64,000 nt of DNA from the NCBI GenBank assembly GCA_014651175.1, contig BMWJ01000003.1, positions 1 through 64,000 of the forward strand. Direction: 5' to 3'. Of the stretch, positions 57,601 to 64,000 are shown in pieces; position 1 is the first letter of the stretch, and each line of letters begins with the position of its first letter. The position numbers and the translations under genes are program-made. The notes below the pieces were generated by a model. That model saw only the letters and a program-made list of their open reading frames with translations. It was not told the origin of the DNA and did no database searches. This DNA is from Streptomyces clavifer. Lineage in GTDB: Bacteria > Actinomycetota > Actinomycetes > Streptomycetales > Streptomycetaceae.

Positions 57601-58748
57601 CCCGCACCACCGGCGCGGCCCGGCTCAGCCGTGCCCTGCGCGCTCCCGAGGCGACCCGCGGCAACGCGCTGCCGGCCGGCGCCTGGTGGCTGTGGGCCCT
57701 CGGCCTCGCGGCGGCCGCGTCCCGCACGACCAATCCGCTGCTGCTCGGCCTGCTGGTCGGCGTGGCGGGCTATGTGGTGGCGGCCCGCCGGACGGATGCG
57801 CCGTGGGCCCGTTCCTACGGGGCGTTCCTCAAGCTGGGGCTGTTCGTCATCGGTGTGCGGCTGCTCTTCTCCGTCTTCCTCGGCTCGCCGGTCCCGGGCA
57901 CGCACACCCTGTTCACCCTCCCCGGACTGCCCCTGCCCGACTGGGCGCAGGGCGTCAGGATCGGCGGCCGGGTCACCGCGGAGCAGGTGGTGTTCGCCCT
58001 CTACGACGGGGCGAAGCTGGCAGCCCTGCTGATCTGCGTCGGTGCGGCGAACTCGCTCGCCAACCCGGCCCGACTCCTGAAGTCGCTGCCGGGAGCGCTG
58101 TACGAGGCGGGGGTGGCGGTCGTCGTCGCGATGACCTTCGCACCGAATCTGGTCGCCGACGTGGTGCGGCTGCGGACCGCCCGCCGGCTGCGGGGCCGCC
58201 CGACCGGCGGGATCGGGGCGGTGCTCCAGATCGGGCTTCCGGTGCTGGAGGGTGCCCTGGAGCGTTCGGTGGCGGTAGCGGCGTCGATGGACGCGCGGGG
58301 ATACGGCCGCACGGCCCGGGTCCCGGCCTCGGTCCGCCGCACCACGAACGCGCTGACCCTGGGCGGACTGCTGGGCGTGTGCGCGGGAACGTACGGGCTG
58401 CTGGCCGCCGAGGGCGCCGTGTACGGGCTGCCGCTGCTGCTGGCCGGGCTGGTCGCCGCCCTCGCCGGGCTCCGGCTGGGCGGCCGCCGCACGGTCCGTA
58501 CCCGCTACCGGCCGGACCGGTGGGGCGCGCGCGCCTGGCTGGTCGCGGGCTCGGGTGCGGCCGTGGCGGCGGCGATGATCTGGGCGGCCGCCGCCGATCC
58601 CGCGGCGCTGCACCCCGGTGTGGTGCCGCTGACCGCTCCCGTACTGCCGCTGTGGCCCGCCGCCGCGGTGCTGATCGGGCTGTTGCCCGCCGCCGTGGCG
58701 CCCGTCCCGCCGCCGGCCTCCCCCAAGGACTCCGAGGAGCAGTCGTGA
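57597..58748 (+). CDS. ECF transporter T component (CbiQ/EcfT family)
   Basis: A 383-residue transmembrane coupling protein. The CbiQ core (~25-270) has hydrophobic spans from WLWALGLAAAASRTTNPLLL on and the two ATPase-coupling helices with Ala-Arg-Gly-type motifs: SMDARGYGRTARVPASVRR (M-D-A-R-G-Y) and, earlier, MTFAPNLVADVVRLRTARRL followed by RGRPTG. The arginine-glycine pattern contacts the ATPases in known ECF complexes. The C-terminal ~110 residues add three or four spans not present in minimal EcfT, making it longer than usual. ATGA overlap at its start and GTGA at its end. Confidence 0.9.
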   Translation: MTRTTGAARLSRALRAPEATRGNALPAGAWWLWALGLAAAASRTTNPLLLGLLVGVAGYVVAARRTDAPWARSYGAFLKLGLFVIGVRLLFSVFLGSPVPGTHTLFTLPGLPLPDWAQGVRIGGRVTAEQVVFALYDGAKLAALLICVGAANSLANPARLLKSLPGALYEAGVAVVVAMTFAPNLVADVVRLRTARRLRGRPTGGIGAVLQIGLPVLEGALERSVAVAASMDARGYGRTARVPASVRRTTNALTLGGLLGVCAGTYGLLAAEGAVYGLPLLLAGLVAALAGLRLGGRRTVRTRYRPDRWGARAWLVAGSGAAVAAAMIWAAAADPAALHPGVVPLTAPVLPLWPAAAVLIGLLPAAVAPVPPPASPKDSEEQS

Positions 58749-60481
58749 TCCGGTTCGAACAGGTTTCGGTGCGGTACGAGGGCACGGACCGTCCCACGCT
58801 CTCGGGGGTCGACCTCACGGTCCCCGAGGGCGAGCTCGTGCTGCTCGTCGGCCCGTCCGGAGTCGGCAAGTCGACCCTGCTGGGCGCCGTCTCCGGTCTC
58901 GTACCGCACTTCACCGGCGGTGTGCTGACCGGCCGGGTCACGGTCGACGGCCGGGACACCCGCACCCACAAGCCCCGTGAGCTCGCCGATCTGGTCGGCA
59001 CGGTGGGCCAGGACCCGCTCGCGCACTTCGTCACCGACACCGTCGAGGACGAGCTGGCGTACGGCATGGAGTCGCTGGGCCTGGCCCCCGGCGTGATGCG
59101 GCGGCGGGTCGAGGAGACGCTGGACCTGCTGGGCCTGGCGGAGCTGCGCGACCGGCCGATCGCCACGCTCTCCGGCGGCCAGCAGCAGCGGGTCGCGATC
59201 GGCTCGGTCCTCACCCCGCACCCGAAGGTCCTGGTCCTGGACGAGCCGACGTCCGCCCTGGACCCGGCTGCCGCCGAGGACGTCCTGGCGGTGCTGCAGC
59301 GGCTGGTGCACGACCTGGGCACGACGGTGCTGATGGCCGAGCACCGGCTGGAGCGTGTGGTGCAGTACGCCGACCAGGTCGTCCTCCTCCCGTCGCCGGG
59401 CGCCTCCCCGGTGATGGGTACGCCCGCGGACGTCATGGCCGTCTCGCCCGTGCGCCCGCCGGTCGTGGCCCTGGGCCGGCTGGCCGGCTGGGAGCCGCTT
59501 CCGCTGTCGGTGCGCGACGCACGGCGGCGGGCGGCTGGCCTCCGGGAACGGCTGGCACGGATACCGCTCCCGGCGCCCGAAGGGCCGTCCCCCTCCCCCG
59601 CGCCCCCGGAACCGCTCCCCGCTCCCGCCGCCGTACCTCCCACGTTCCTGGGCAGGCTCCTCGGCCGCCGCCCGCACACCGCCCCCGGTCCCCTCCCGGA
59701 CGGCGACGTCACCCGGGTCGAGGGCCTCGGGGTGCGGCGGGGCCGCGTCGAGGCGCTGCGCCGGGTGTCGCTGTCCGTCGCGCCCGGGGAGACCGTGGCC
59801 CTGATGGGTCGCAACGGTGCGGGCAAGTCGACCCTGCTGACCACACTCGTCGGGATGATCGAGCCGACCACGGGTTCGGTCCTCGTCGGCGGCCTGCCCC
59901 CGTCCCGGACTGAGCCGCGCACCATGGCGCGCCGGGTCGGACTCGTGCCGCAGGAGCCGCGCGACCTGCTGTACGCGGACACGGTCGCCGCCGAGTGCGC
60001 GGCGGCCGACTCGGACGCGGGAGCGCCTGCGGGCAGTTGCCGGGCCCTGGTGTCCGAGCTGCTGCCGGGCGTGCCGGACGACACCCATCCCCGTGACCTG
60101 TCCGAGGGGCAGCGGCTCGCCCTCGCCCTCGCCCTGGTGCTCACCGCCCGTCCCCCGCTCCTCCTCCTGGACGAGCCGACGCGCGGCCTCGACTACGCGG
60201 CGAAGGCCCGGCTGGTCGGCGTGCTGCGGAGGCTGGCCTCGAAGGGCCACGCGATCGTCCTGGCCACGCACGACGTGGAGCTGACGGCGGAGCTGGCCCA
60301 CCGGGTGGTGATCCTCGCCGACGGCGAGGTCGTCGCCGACGGGCCGACCCGGCAGGTCGTGGTCTCCTCCCCCGCGTTCGCCCCGCAGACCGCGAAGATC
60401 CTGGCGCCGCAGGAGTGGCTGACCGTGGCCCAGGTACGCGCGGCGCTGGAAGCGCCCGTACCCGGGGAGCCCACCGCATGA
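58745..60481 (+). CDS. ECF transporter ATPase, two fused ABC domains
   Basis: A 578-residue protein with both ATPases of an ECF transporter. Domain 1 (~1-230): Walker A GPSGVGKST, Q-loop VGQDPLAHFVTD, signature LSGGQQQRVAIG, Walker B VLVLDEPTSALDP. A Pro-rich linker (~275-320) follows. Domain 2 (~325-560): Walker A GRNGAGKST, VGLVPQEPRDLLYADT, signature LSEGQRLALAL, Walker B LLLLDEPTRGLDY. The second signature has Glu for Gly, so the two sites are not equal. It energises the T/S pair encoded on either side. GTGA and ATGA overlaps at both ends. Confidence 0.95.
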   Translation: MIRFEQVSVRYEGTDRPTLSGVDLTVPEGELVLLVGPSGVGKSTLLGAVSGLVPHFTGGVLTGRVTVDGRDTRTHKPRELADLVGTVGQDPLAHFVTDTVEDELAYGMESLGLAPGVMRRRVEETLDLLGLAELRDRPIATLSGGQQQRVAIGSVLTPHPKVLVLDEPTSALDPAAAEDVLAVLQRLVHDLGTTVLMAEHRLERVVQYADQVVLLPSPGASPVMGTPADVMAVSPVRPPVVALGRLAGWEPLPLSVRDARRRAAGLRERLARIPLPAPEGPSPSPAPPEPLPAPAAVPPTFLGRLLGRRPHTAPGPLPDGDVTRVEGLGVRRGRVEALRRVSLSVAPGETVALMGRNGAGKSTLLTTLVGMIEPTTGSVLVGGLPPSRTEPRTMARRVGLVPQEPRDLLYADTVAAECAAADSDAGAPAGSCRALVSELLPGVPDDTHPRDLSEGQRLALALALVLTARPPLLLLDEPTRGLDYAAKARLVGVLRRLASKGHAIVLATHDVELTAELAHRVVILADGEVVADGPTRQVVVSSPAFAPQTAKILAPQEWLTVAQVRAALEAPVPGEPTA

Positions 60482-61302
60482 CCTCTTCCCGGCCGGTACG
60501 CCCGGTCCGTATCGGCCCGCGTGCCGCCGCCGCACTCGTCCTGGTCAGCGCGATCGGGGTGATCGCCTTCGGCTGGCCGCTGCTGGCCGGCGAGGGCTCC
60601 GGGGTCACGGCCCACGCGCAGAGCGCGCCGTGGCTGTTCGCCGCGCTGCTCGTCCTGCTCGTCGGTGTGGCCGTCGCGACGGTCGCGGACGGCGGCCTGG
60701 ACGCGAAGGCGGTCGCGATGCTCGGCGTCCTCGCGGCGGTGGGCGCCGCGCTGCATCCCCTGGGGGCGGGGACAGCGGGCCTGGAACCCATGTTCTTCCT
60801 GATGGTGCTGAGCGGCCGGGTCCTGGGGCCCGGCTTCGCCTTCGTGCTGGGCTCGGTGACGCTGTTCGCCTCCGCCCTGCTCACCGGAGGGGTGGGTCCG
60901 TGGATGCCGTTCCAGATGCTGTCGATGGGCTGGTTCGCGATGGGCGCGGGCCTGCTGCCCGGCCCGGAGCGGCTGCGCGGCCGGGGCGAGGTGCTGATGC
61001 TGGCGGCGTACGGGTGTGTGGCGGCGTTCGCGTACGGCACGGTGATGAATCTGCAGGGCTGGACGCTCGTGTCGGGGCTCGGTTCCGGGATCTCCTTCGT
61101 CGAGGGCGCCCCGCTGCACGAGAACCTGGTCCGCTTCCTCGCGTACTGCCTGGCGACCTCGCTCGGCTGGGACCTGGGCCGCGCCGTCCTCACCGTGGTC
61201 CTGACCCTCACGATCGGGCCCACCCTGCTGAAGGCCCTGCGACGGGCCACCCGGCGTGCGGCCTTCGAGGCCCGGGTCACCTTCGAGGCCCCGAAGGGGT
61301 GA
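60478..61302 (+). CDS. ECF transporter S component (putative corrinoid-specific)
   Basis: A 274-residue membrane protein with about six to seven spans (AAAALVLVSAIGVIAFGWPL, SAPWLFAALLVLLVGVAVAT, AKAVAMLGVLAAVGAALHPL, then VLGPGFAFVLGSVTLFASAL). S components bind the vitamin; the segment GPWMPFQMLSMGWFAMGAGL before a GPERLRG loop resembles the ECF_S core (P-x-Q-M-x-x-x-G). Cobalamin is the likely ligand because the operon starts with a B12 riboswitch; this is inference. ATG overlaps the ATPase stop. Confidence 0.87.
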   Translation: MTSSRPVRPVRIGPRAAAALVLVSAIGVIAFGWPLLAGEGSGVTAHAQSAPWLFAALLVLLVGVAVATVADGGLDAKAVAMLGVLAAVGAALHPLGAGTAGLEPMFFLMVLSGRVLGPGFAFVLGSVTLFASALLTGGVGPWMPFQMLSMGWFAMGAGLLPGPERLRGRGEVLMLAAYGCVAAFAYGTVMNLQGWTLVSGLGSGISFVEGAPLHENLVRFLAYCLATSLGWDLGRAVLTVVLTLTIGPTLLKALRRATRRAAFEARVTFEAPKG

Positions 61303-61347
61303 GGTCGCCCCGCGGGGTACGCCCCCGGTCTCGGTGAGCGGGAACCC

Positions 61348-61369
61348 CCGGTACGACGGCCGGTACCGG
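61348..61369. terminator. Weak hairpin after the uptake operon
   Basis: CCGGTAC and GTACCGG arms with an 8-base loop in the gap between convergent genes. It is the best terminator candidate in 61303-61427. Confidence 0.35.
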
Positions 61370-61427
61370 CCCACCGCACCCCCCGGAGGGCCCAGGTGCG
61401 TCCGTGCCCCGGTGCGTCCGGGCGCGC

Positions 61428-63218
61428 TCACGCCCGCTGGGCGGCGAGCCTGACGGGGGCGTTCCGGGCGCCGTAGCCGTCGTATCCCCCGGTGCGCTCG
61501 ACGAGTTCGAAGAACAGGCGGCCGGTCGTCAGGGTGTAGCAGTGCCGGAACTCCCCCTTCTCGTCCCGGTCGTAGAGGATGCCGAGCTCGCGGTACGTCT
61601 CCAGCTCGCCGGGGGCGAACGTGTGGCAGGCGGCGAGGTCGTCGTAGTAGTTGGCCGGGACGGGCAGCAGCCGGGCCCCCGCCGCCCGGGCCCCGCGGAC
61701 CGCGGCGACGAGGTCGTCGGTGACGAGGGCGATGTGCTGGGGGCGGGCGGGGTCGTCCGTGGGGGAGGCTCCCACCCCGAGGGCGATGCGGACCGTTCCC
61801 TCGGCGTTGCTGGCGGCGCGGCTGCGGAGCAGGCCGTACGGATCGGCCAGGTCGACGCTCGCGTGCGGGTGGAGACCGAGGACGCTGCGGTGGAAGAGGA
61901 CCGCCTCGTCGAACTGGTGCCAGGGCTGGGTCAGCGCGACGTGGTCGATGCGCGTGACCCCGATACCGGCCGGGGCCTGAGGGGTGGGGGCCTGCGGGGC
62001 CGGGGCGAAGTCGCCGGTCCAGTCCGCGTGTCCCCGGCGGCCCGTGGCGCAGAAGAAGAACTCGGTGCCGTCGGGCGCCGCCACCGCGTCCAGCGGGGCG
62101 TCCTCCGGGGCGCGGCGCCTGGGCAGGACGGGGGCGAGCAGCGACTCGGCCCGGGCGGACGCCGCCTCCGGGGCGGGGGTCTCCAGGCCGACGGCGGTGA
62201 GCGAGAGGTCCGGCTTGTGGCCGCTGGTGTCGGTGTTGAGCAGGATGCGGGCCTCACCCTGCTCCCAGAGGTCCACCGGCTTTCCGGAGTGCCTGGCCGT
62301 ACGGGAGAAGCCGAGGGCGGACAGGAGCGGGGTGATCCTCGCCGTGTCGGCGGTGGCGATCTCGGCGAACGCGAAACCGGTGGGGACCACCGGTGCCGGG
62401 GGCGCGGTCAGCCCCGCCGACTCCTGGAGCAGCGCGAGGGAGCGCTGGGCGTCCACGGCGGTGCGGCCCGCCTCCGCCTGGCGGAAGACGTCGTTGAAGA
62501 CTTCGAGGGAGAGGGGCCCGTCGTATCCGGCCCGGACCGCCGCCCGGACCAGCCCGGCGACGTCGAGGTCCCCCTGCCCCGGGAAGCAGCGGTAGTGGCG
62601 GCTCCACTGCAGGACGTCCAGGGCCATCAGCGGGGCGTCGGCGAGCTGGAGGAAGAAGATCCTGTCACCGGGGATGGCCTCGATGCCCGTGGGGTCGGAG
62701 CCCCGGGCGAGGATGTGGAAGCTGTCCAGGCAGACGCCGAGCGCCGGATGGTCCGCCGCTTCGACGATGCGCCAGGCGTGGTCGTACGTGCTGACGTGCC
62801 GGCCCCAGGCGAGCGCCTCGTACGCCACGCGGACGCCGGACTCCTGGGCCAGGGCGGCCAGTCGGCGGAGCTGCCCGGCGGCGAGTGCGTCGTCGTCCAC
62901 GGCGTGCGGGGACACGCTGGAGCAGACCAGCACGGTGTCGGCGCCGAGCCGCCGCATCAGCCGGAACTTGTGCGCGGCGCGGCGCAGGTTGCGGGCGAAC
63001 TCGGCCTCGGGGACGGCCTCGATGTCGCGCATCGGCTGGTAGAGGTCGATCGTCAGGCCGAGGTCTGCCGCCCGGTCCCTGATCTCCTCGGGGGTGAGCG
63101 GGCTGCCGATCAGGTCGTTCTCGAAGATCTCGACGCCGTCGAAACCCGCGCGCGCGGCGGCGGTGAGCTTCTCGGTGAGGGTTCCGCTGAGCGAGACGGT
63201 GGCGATGGACGTACGCAT
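61428..63218 (-). CDS. 3-Dehydroshikimate dehydratase, fused TIM barrel and HPPD-like domain
   Basis: A 596-residue enzyme that converts 3-dehydroshikimate to protocatechuate (QsuB/QuiC-like). Residues 1-270 are an AP-endonuclease-2 TIM barrel with metal ligands in VRVAYEALAWGRHVSTYDHA (Glu), LGVCLDSFHILARG (Asp, His) and GPLSLEVFNDVFRQ (Glu). Residues ~300-596 are a vicinal-oxygen-chelate/HPPD-like domain (GVTRIDHVALTQPWHQFDEA, then TLTTGRLFFELVERTGGYDG). ATG 63218 is preceded by AGGAGGG. The adjacent shikimate/quinate dehydrogenase makes a quinate-to-protocatechuate route likely. Confidence 0.92.
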   Translation of the reverse strand: MRTSIATVSLSGTLTEKLTAAARAGFDGVEIFENDLIGSPLTPEEIRDRAADLGLTIDLYQPMRDIEAVPEAEFARNLRRAAHKFRLMRRLGADTVLVCSSVSPHAVDDDALAAGQLRRLAALAQESGVRVAYEALAWGRHVSTYDHAWRIVEAADHPALGVCLDSFHILARGSDPTGIEAIPGDRIFFLQLADAPLMALDVLQWSRHYRCFPGQGDLDVAGLVRAAVRAGYDGPLSLEVFNDVFRQAEAGRTAVDAQRSLALLQESAGLTAPPAPVVPTGFAFAEIATADTARITPLLSALGFSRTARHSGKPVDLWEQGEARILLNTDTSGHKPDLSLTAVGLETPAPEAASARAESLLAPVLPRRRAPEDAPLDAVAAPDGTEFFFCATGRRGHADWTGDFAPAPQAPTPQAPAGIGVTRIDHVALTQPWHQFDEAVLFHRSVLGLHPHASVDLADPYGLLRSRAASNAEGTVRIALGVGASPTDDPARPQHIALVTDDLVAAVRGARAAGARLLPVPANYYDDLAACHTFAPGELETYRELGILYDRDEKGEFRHCYTLTTGRLFFELVERTGGYDGYGARNAPVRLAAQRA

Positions 63219-63315
63219 GTCGGCCCTCCTGGGGGCTTCGGCGGGCGGCTTCGGTGAGGGGCTTCCGTGGGCGCCTCGGAGCGGGCGGCTCCCGTCGGAG
63301 GGGAGGCGGACGGCT

Positions 63316-64000
63316 TCAGCGGGTGGACGTGAGATCGGCGATGTCGGCGAGCATGCGCGCGGTGTCGGGTTCACGGCCGGTGAAGAGCCGGAAGGAGTCG
63401 GCGGCCTGGTAGGCGGCCATGCCGCCGCCGTCCAGGGTGGGGCAGCCGAGCGCGCGGGCGGTGCGCACGAGGGCGGTCTCCAGGGGCCGGTAGACGACTT
63501 CGGCGACCCACTGCGCGGGGTGCAACAGCTCGGCCGGAAGCGGCAGTCCGGGGTGGGCGGCCATCCCGACCGGGGTCGCGTTGACGAGGCCGTCGGCGCC
63601 GGCCGTCCGCGCGGCGATGTCGAGGAGGTCGGCGGCGGCGGCCCGCCCCGGGCCGAAGTGCCGGTTCAGGGAGTCCACGAGGCCGGCCGCACGCTCGGGC
63701 ACGGCGTCCAGCACGGTGAGCCGTGCCGCGCCGAGGGCGAGCAGCGCGTGGGCGACGGCCGCTCCCGCCCCGCCGGCGCCCAGCTGCACGACCCGCTCCA
63801 GGGGCGCGTCGGGCAGGCCGCGGGCGAAGGAGGCGGCGAAGCCCGTGGCGTCGGTGTTGTGGCCGATCGCCCGACTGCCGTCGAAGACGACGGTGTTGAC
63901 GGCGCCGAGCGCCTCCGCCTGCGGGGAGAGCGCGTCGAGGTGGGCGAGGACCTGCTGTTTGCACGGGTGGGTGACGTTGAGCCCGTCGTATCCCATGTCA
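63316..64000 (-). CDS. Shikimate/quinate dehydrogenase, partial
   Basis: The C-terminal ~228 residues; the 5' end is cut by the window. NAD(P)-linked dehydrogenase of the AroE family. Seen are GLNVTHPCKQQVL with the catalytic Lys, NTVVFDGSRAIGHNTDATGF with the substrate Asp, the nucleotide loop LGAGGAGAAVAHALLALGA, DGLVNATPVGMAAHPGLPLP and AYQAADSFRLFTGREPD near the end. The ATG at 63996 is internal, since the frame is open to the window edge. After the dinucleotide strand comes LTVLDAV: a Asp suggests NAD preference, in line with a catabolic quinate/shikimate dehydrogenase rather than biosynthetic AroE. It is upstream of the dehydratase gene by 97 bases. Confidence 0.88.
   Translation of the reverse strand, partial: DMGYDGLNVTHPCKQQVLAHLDALSPQAEALGAVNTVVFDGSRAIGHNTDATGFAASFARGLPDAPLERVVQLGAGGAGAAVAHALLALGAARLTVLDAVPERAAGLVDSLNRHFGPGRAAAADLLDIAARTAGADGLVNATPVGMAAHPGLPLPAELLHPAQWVAEVVYRPLETALVRTARALGCPTLDGGGMAAYQAADSFRLFTGREPDTARMLADIADLTSTR

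Overview
The window is high-GC actinobacterial DNA, almost certainly from a Streptomyces chromosome. Evidence: strong G/C bias at third codon positions, many GTG starts, GTGA/ATGA/TGATG stop-start overlaps, a class A RNase P RNA of actinobacterial sequence, LAL-type LuxR and PucR-type regulators, and a rare TTA leucine codon in a regulator. No tRNA, rRNA, insertion sequence, integrase or CRISPR array was seen.

Left edge (1-4.4 kb): the end of a family 1 (sugar) solute-binding protein gene, a GNAT acetyltransferase, a membrane Ser/Thr kinase whose outer half is an amino-acid-type solute-binding domain, and a divergent cell-wall hydrolase with a lytic transglycosylase-like domain plus an M23 peptidase domain.

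Main system (4.7-27.6 kb): a phage-tail-like contractile injection system (CIS) of the Streptomyces class. On the minus strand, in transcription order, one operon has a DUF4255 cap protein and the AAA+ ATPase. A second has the sheath, a first tube protein, two small tail-assembly-chaperone-like proteins, a 1291-residue Pro/Ala-rich protein with 17 V/I-Q-R motifs, a second tube protein, a LysM hub protein, a VgrG-like spike, a gp25-like wedge, gpJ- and gpI-like baseplate proteins, and a membrane protein with two zinc ribbons and a C-terminal discoidin/NADase-type fold. Between the two operons, on the plus strand, lies a single-span membrane protein with an apparent peptidoglycan-binding C-terminus. 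Two regulators follow: a LuxR protein with a degenerate receiver, and a divergent LAL-type LuxR protein whose fourth codon is TTA, suggesting bldA-dependent (developmental) control. Streptomyces CIS of this class are already described from S. coelicolor and relatives. What stands out here is the chaperone pair, the repeat-motif protein in the tape-measure position, and the TTA codon.

Centre (27.9-47.3 kb): rnpB, then mostly single genes: TetR, MerR plus a membrane protein, an RNB ribonuclease, YaaA, KDPG aldolase with an inverted-repeat cluster at its promoter, a TauE/SafE permease, an operon of Nif3-like protein, C4 zinc-ribbon protein and RNase H/phosphatase, a conserved beta-rich protein, two divergent 14-helix MFS transporters, an O-methyltransferase-like protein, an amidase lipoprotein, a DUF5336 membrane protein, a mycothiol-dependent isomerase-like enzyme and a small membrane protein.

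Right part (47.3-64 kb): a glycosyltransferase/methyltransferase/alpha-alpha-barrel operon facing a KstR-like TetR gene across a triple half-site operator; a PucR/GAF regulator beside a 3-hydroxybutyrate dehydrogenase; a lipoprotein; a cobalamin riboswitch followed by five overlapping genes (secreted alpha/alpha-barrel protein, a second exported protein, EcfT, fused EcfA-EcfA and an S component), which read as a B12-repressed uptake system; and a 3-dehydroshikimate dehydratase next to a shikimate/quinate dehydrogenase cut by the window edge.
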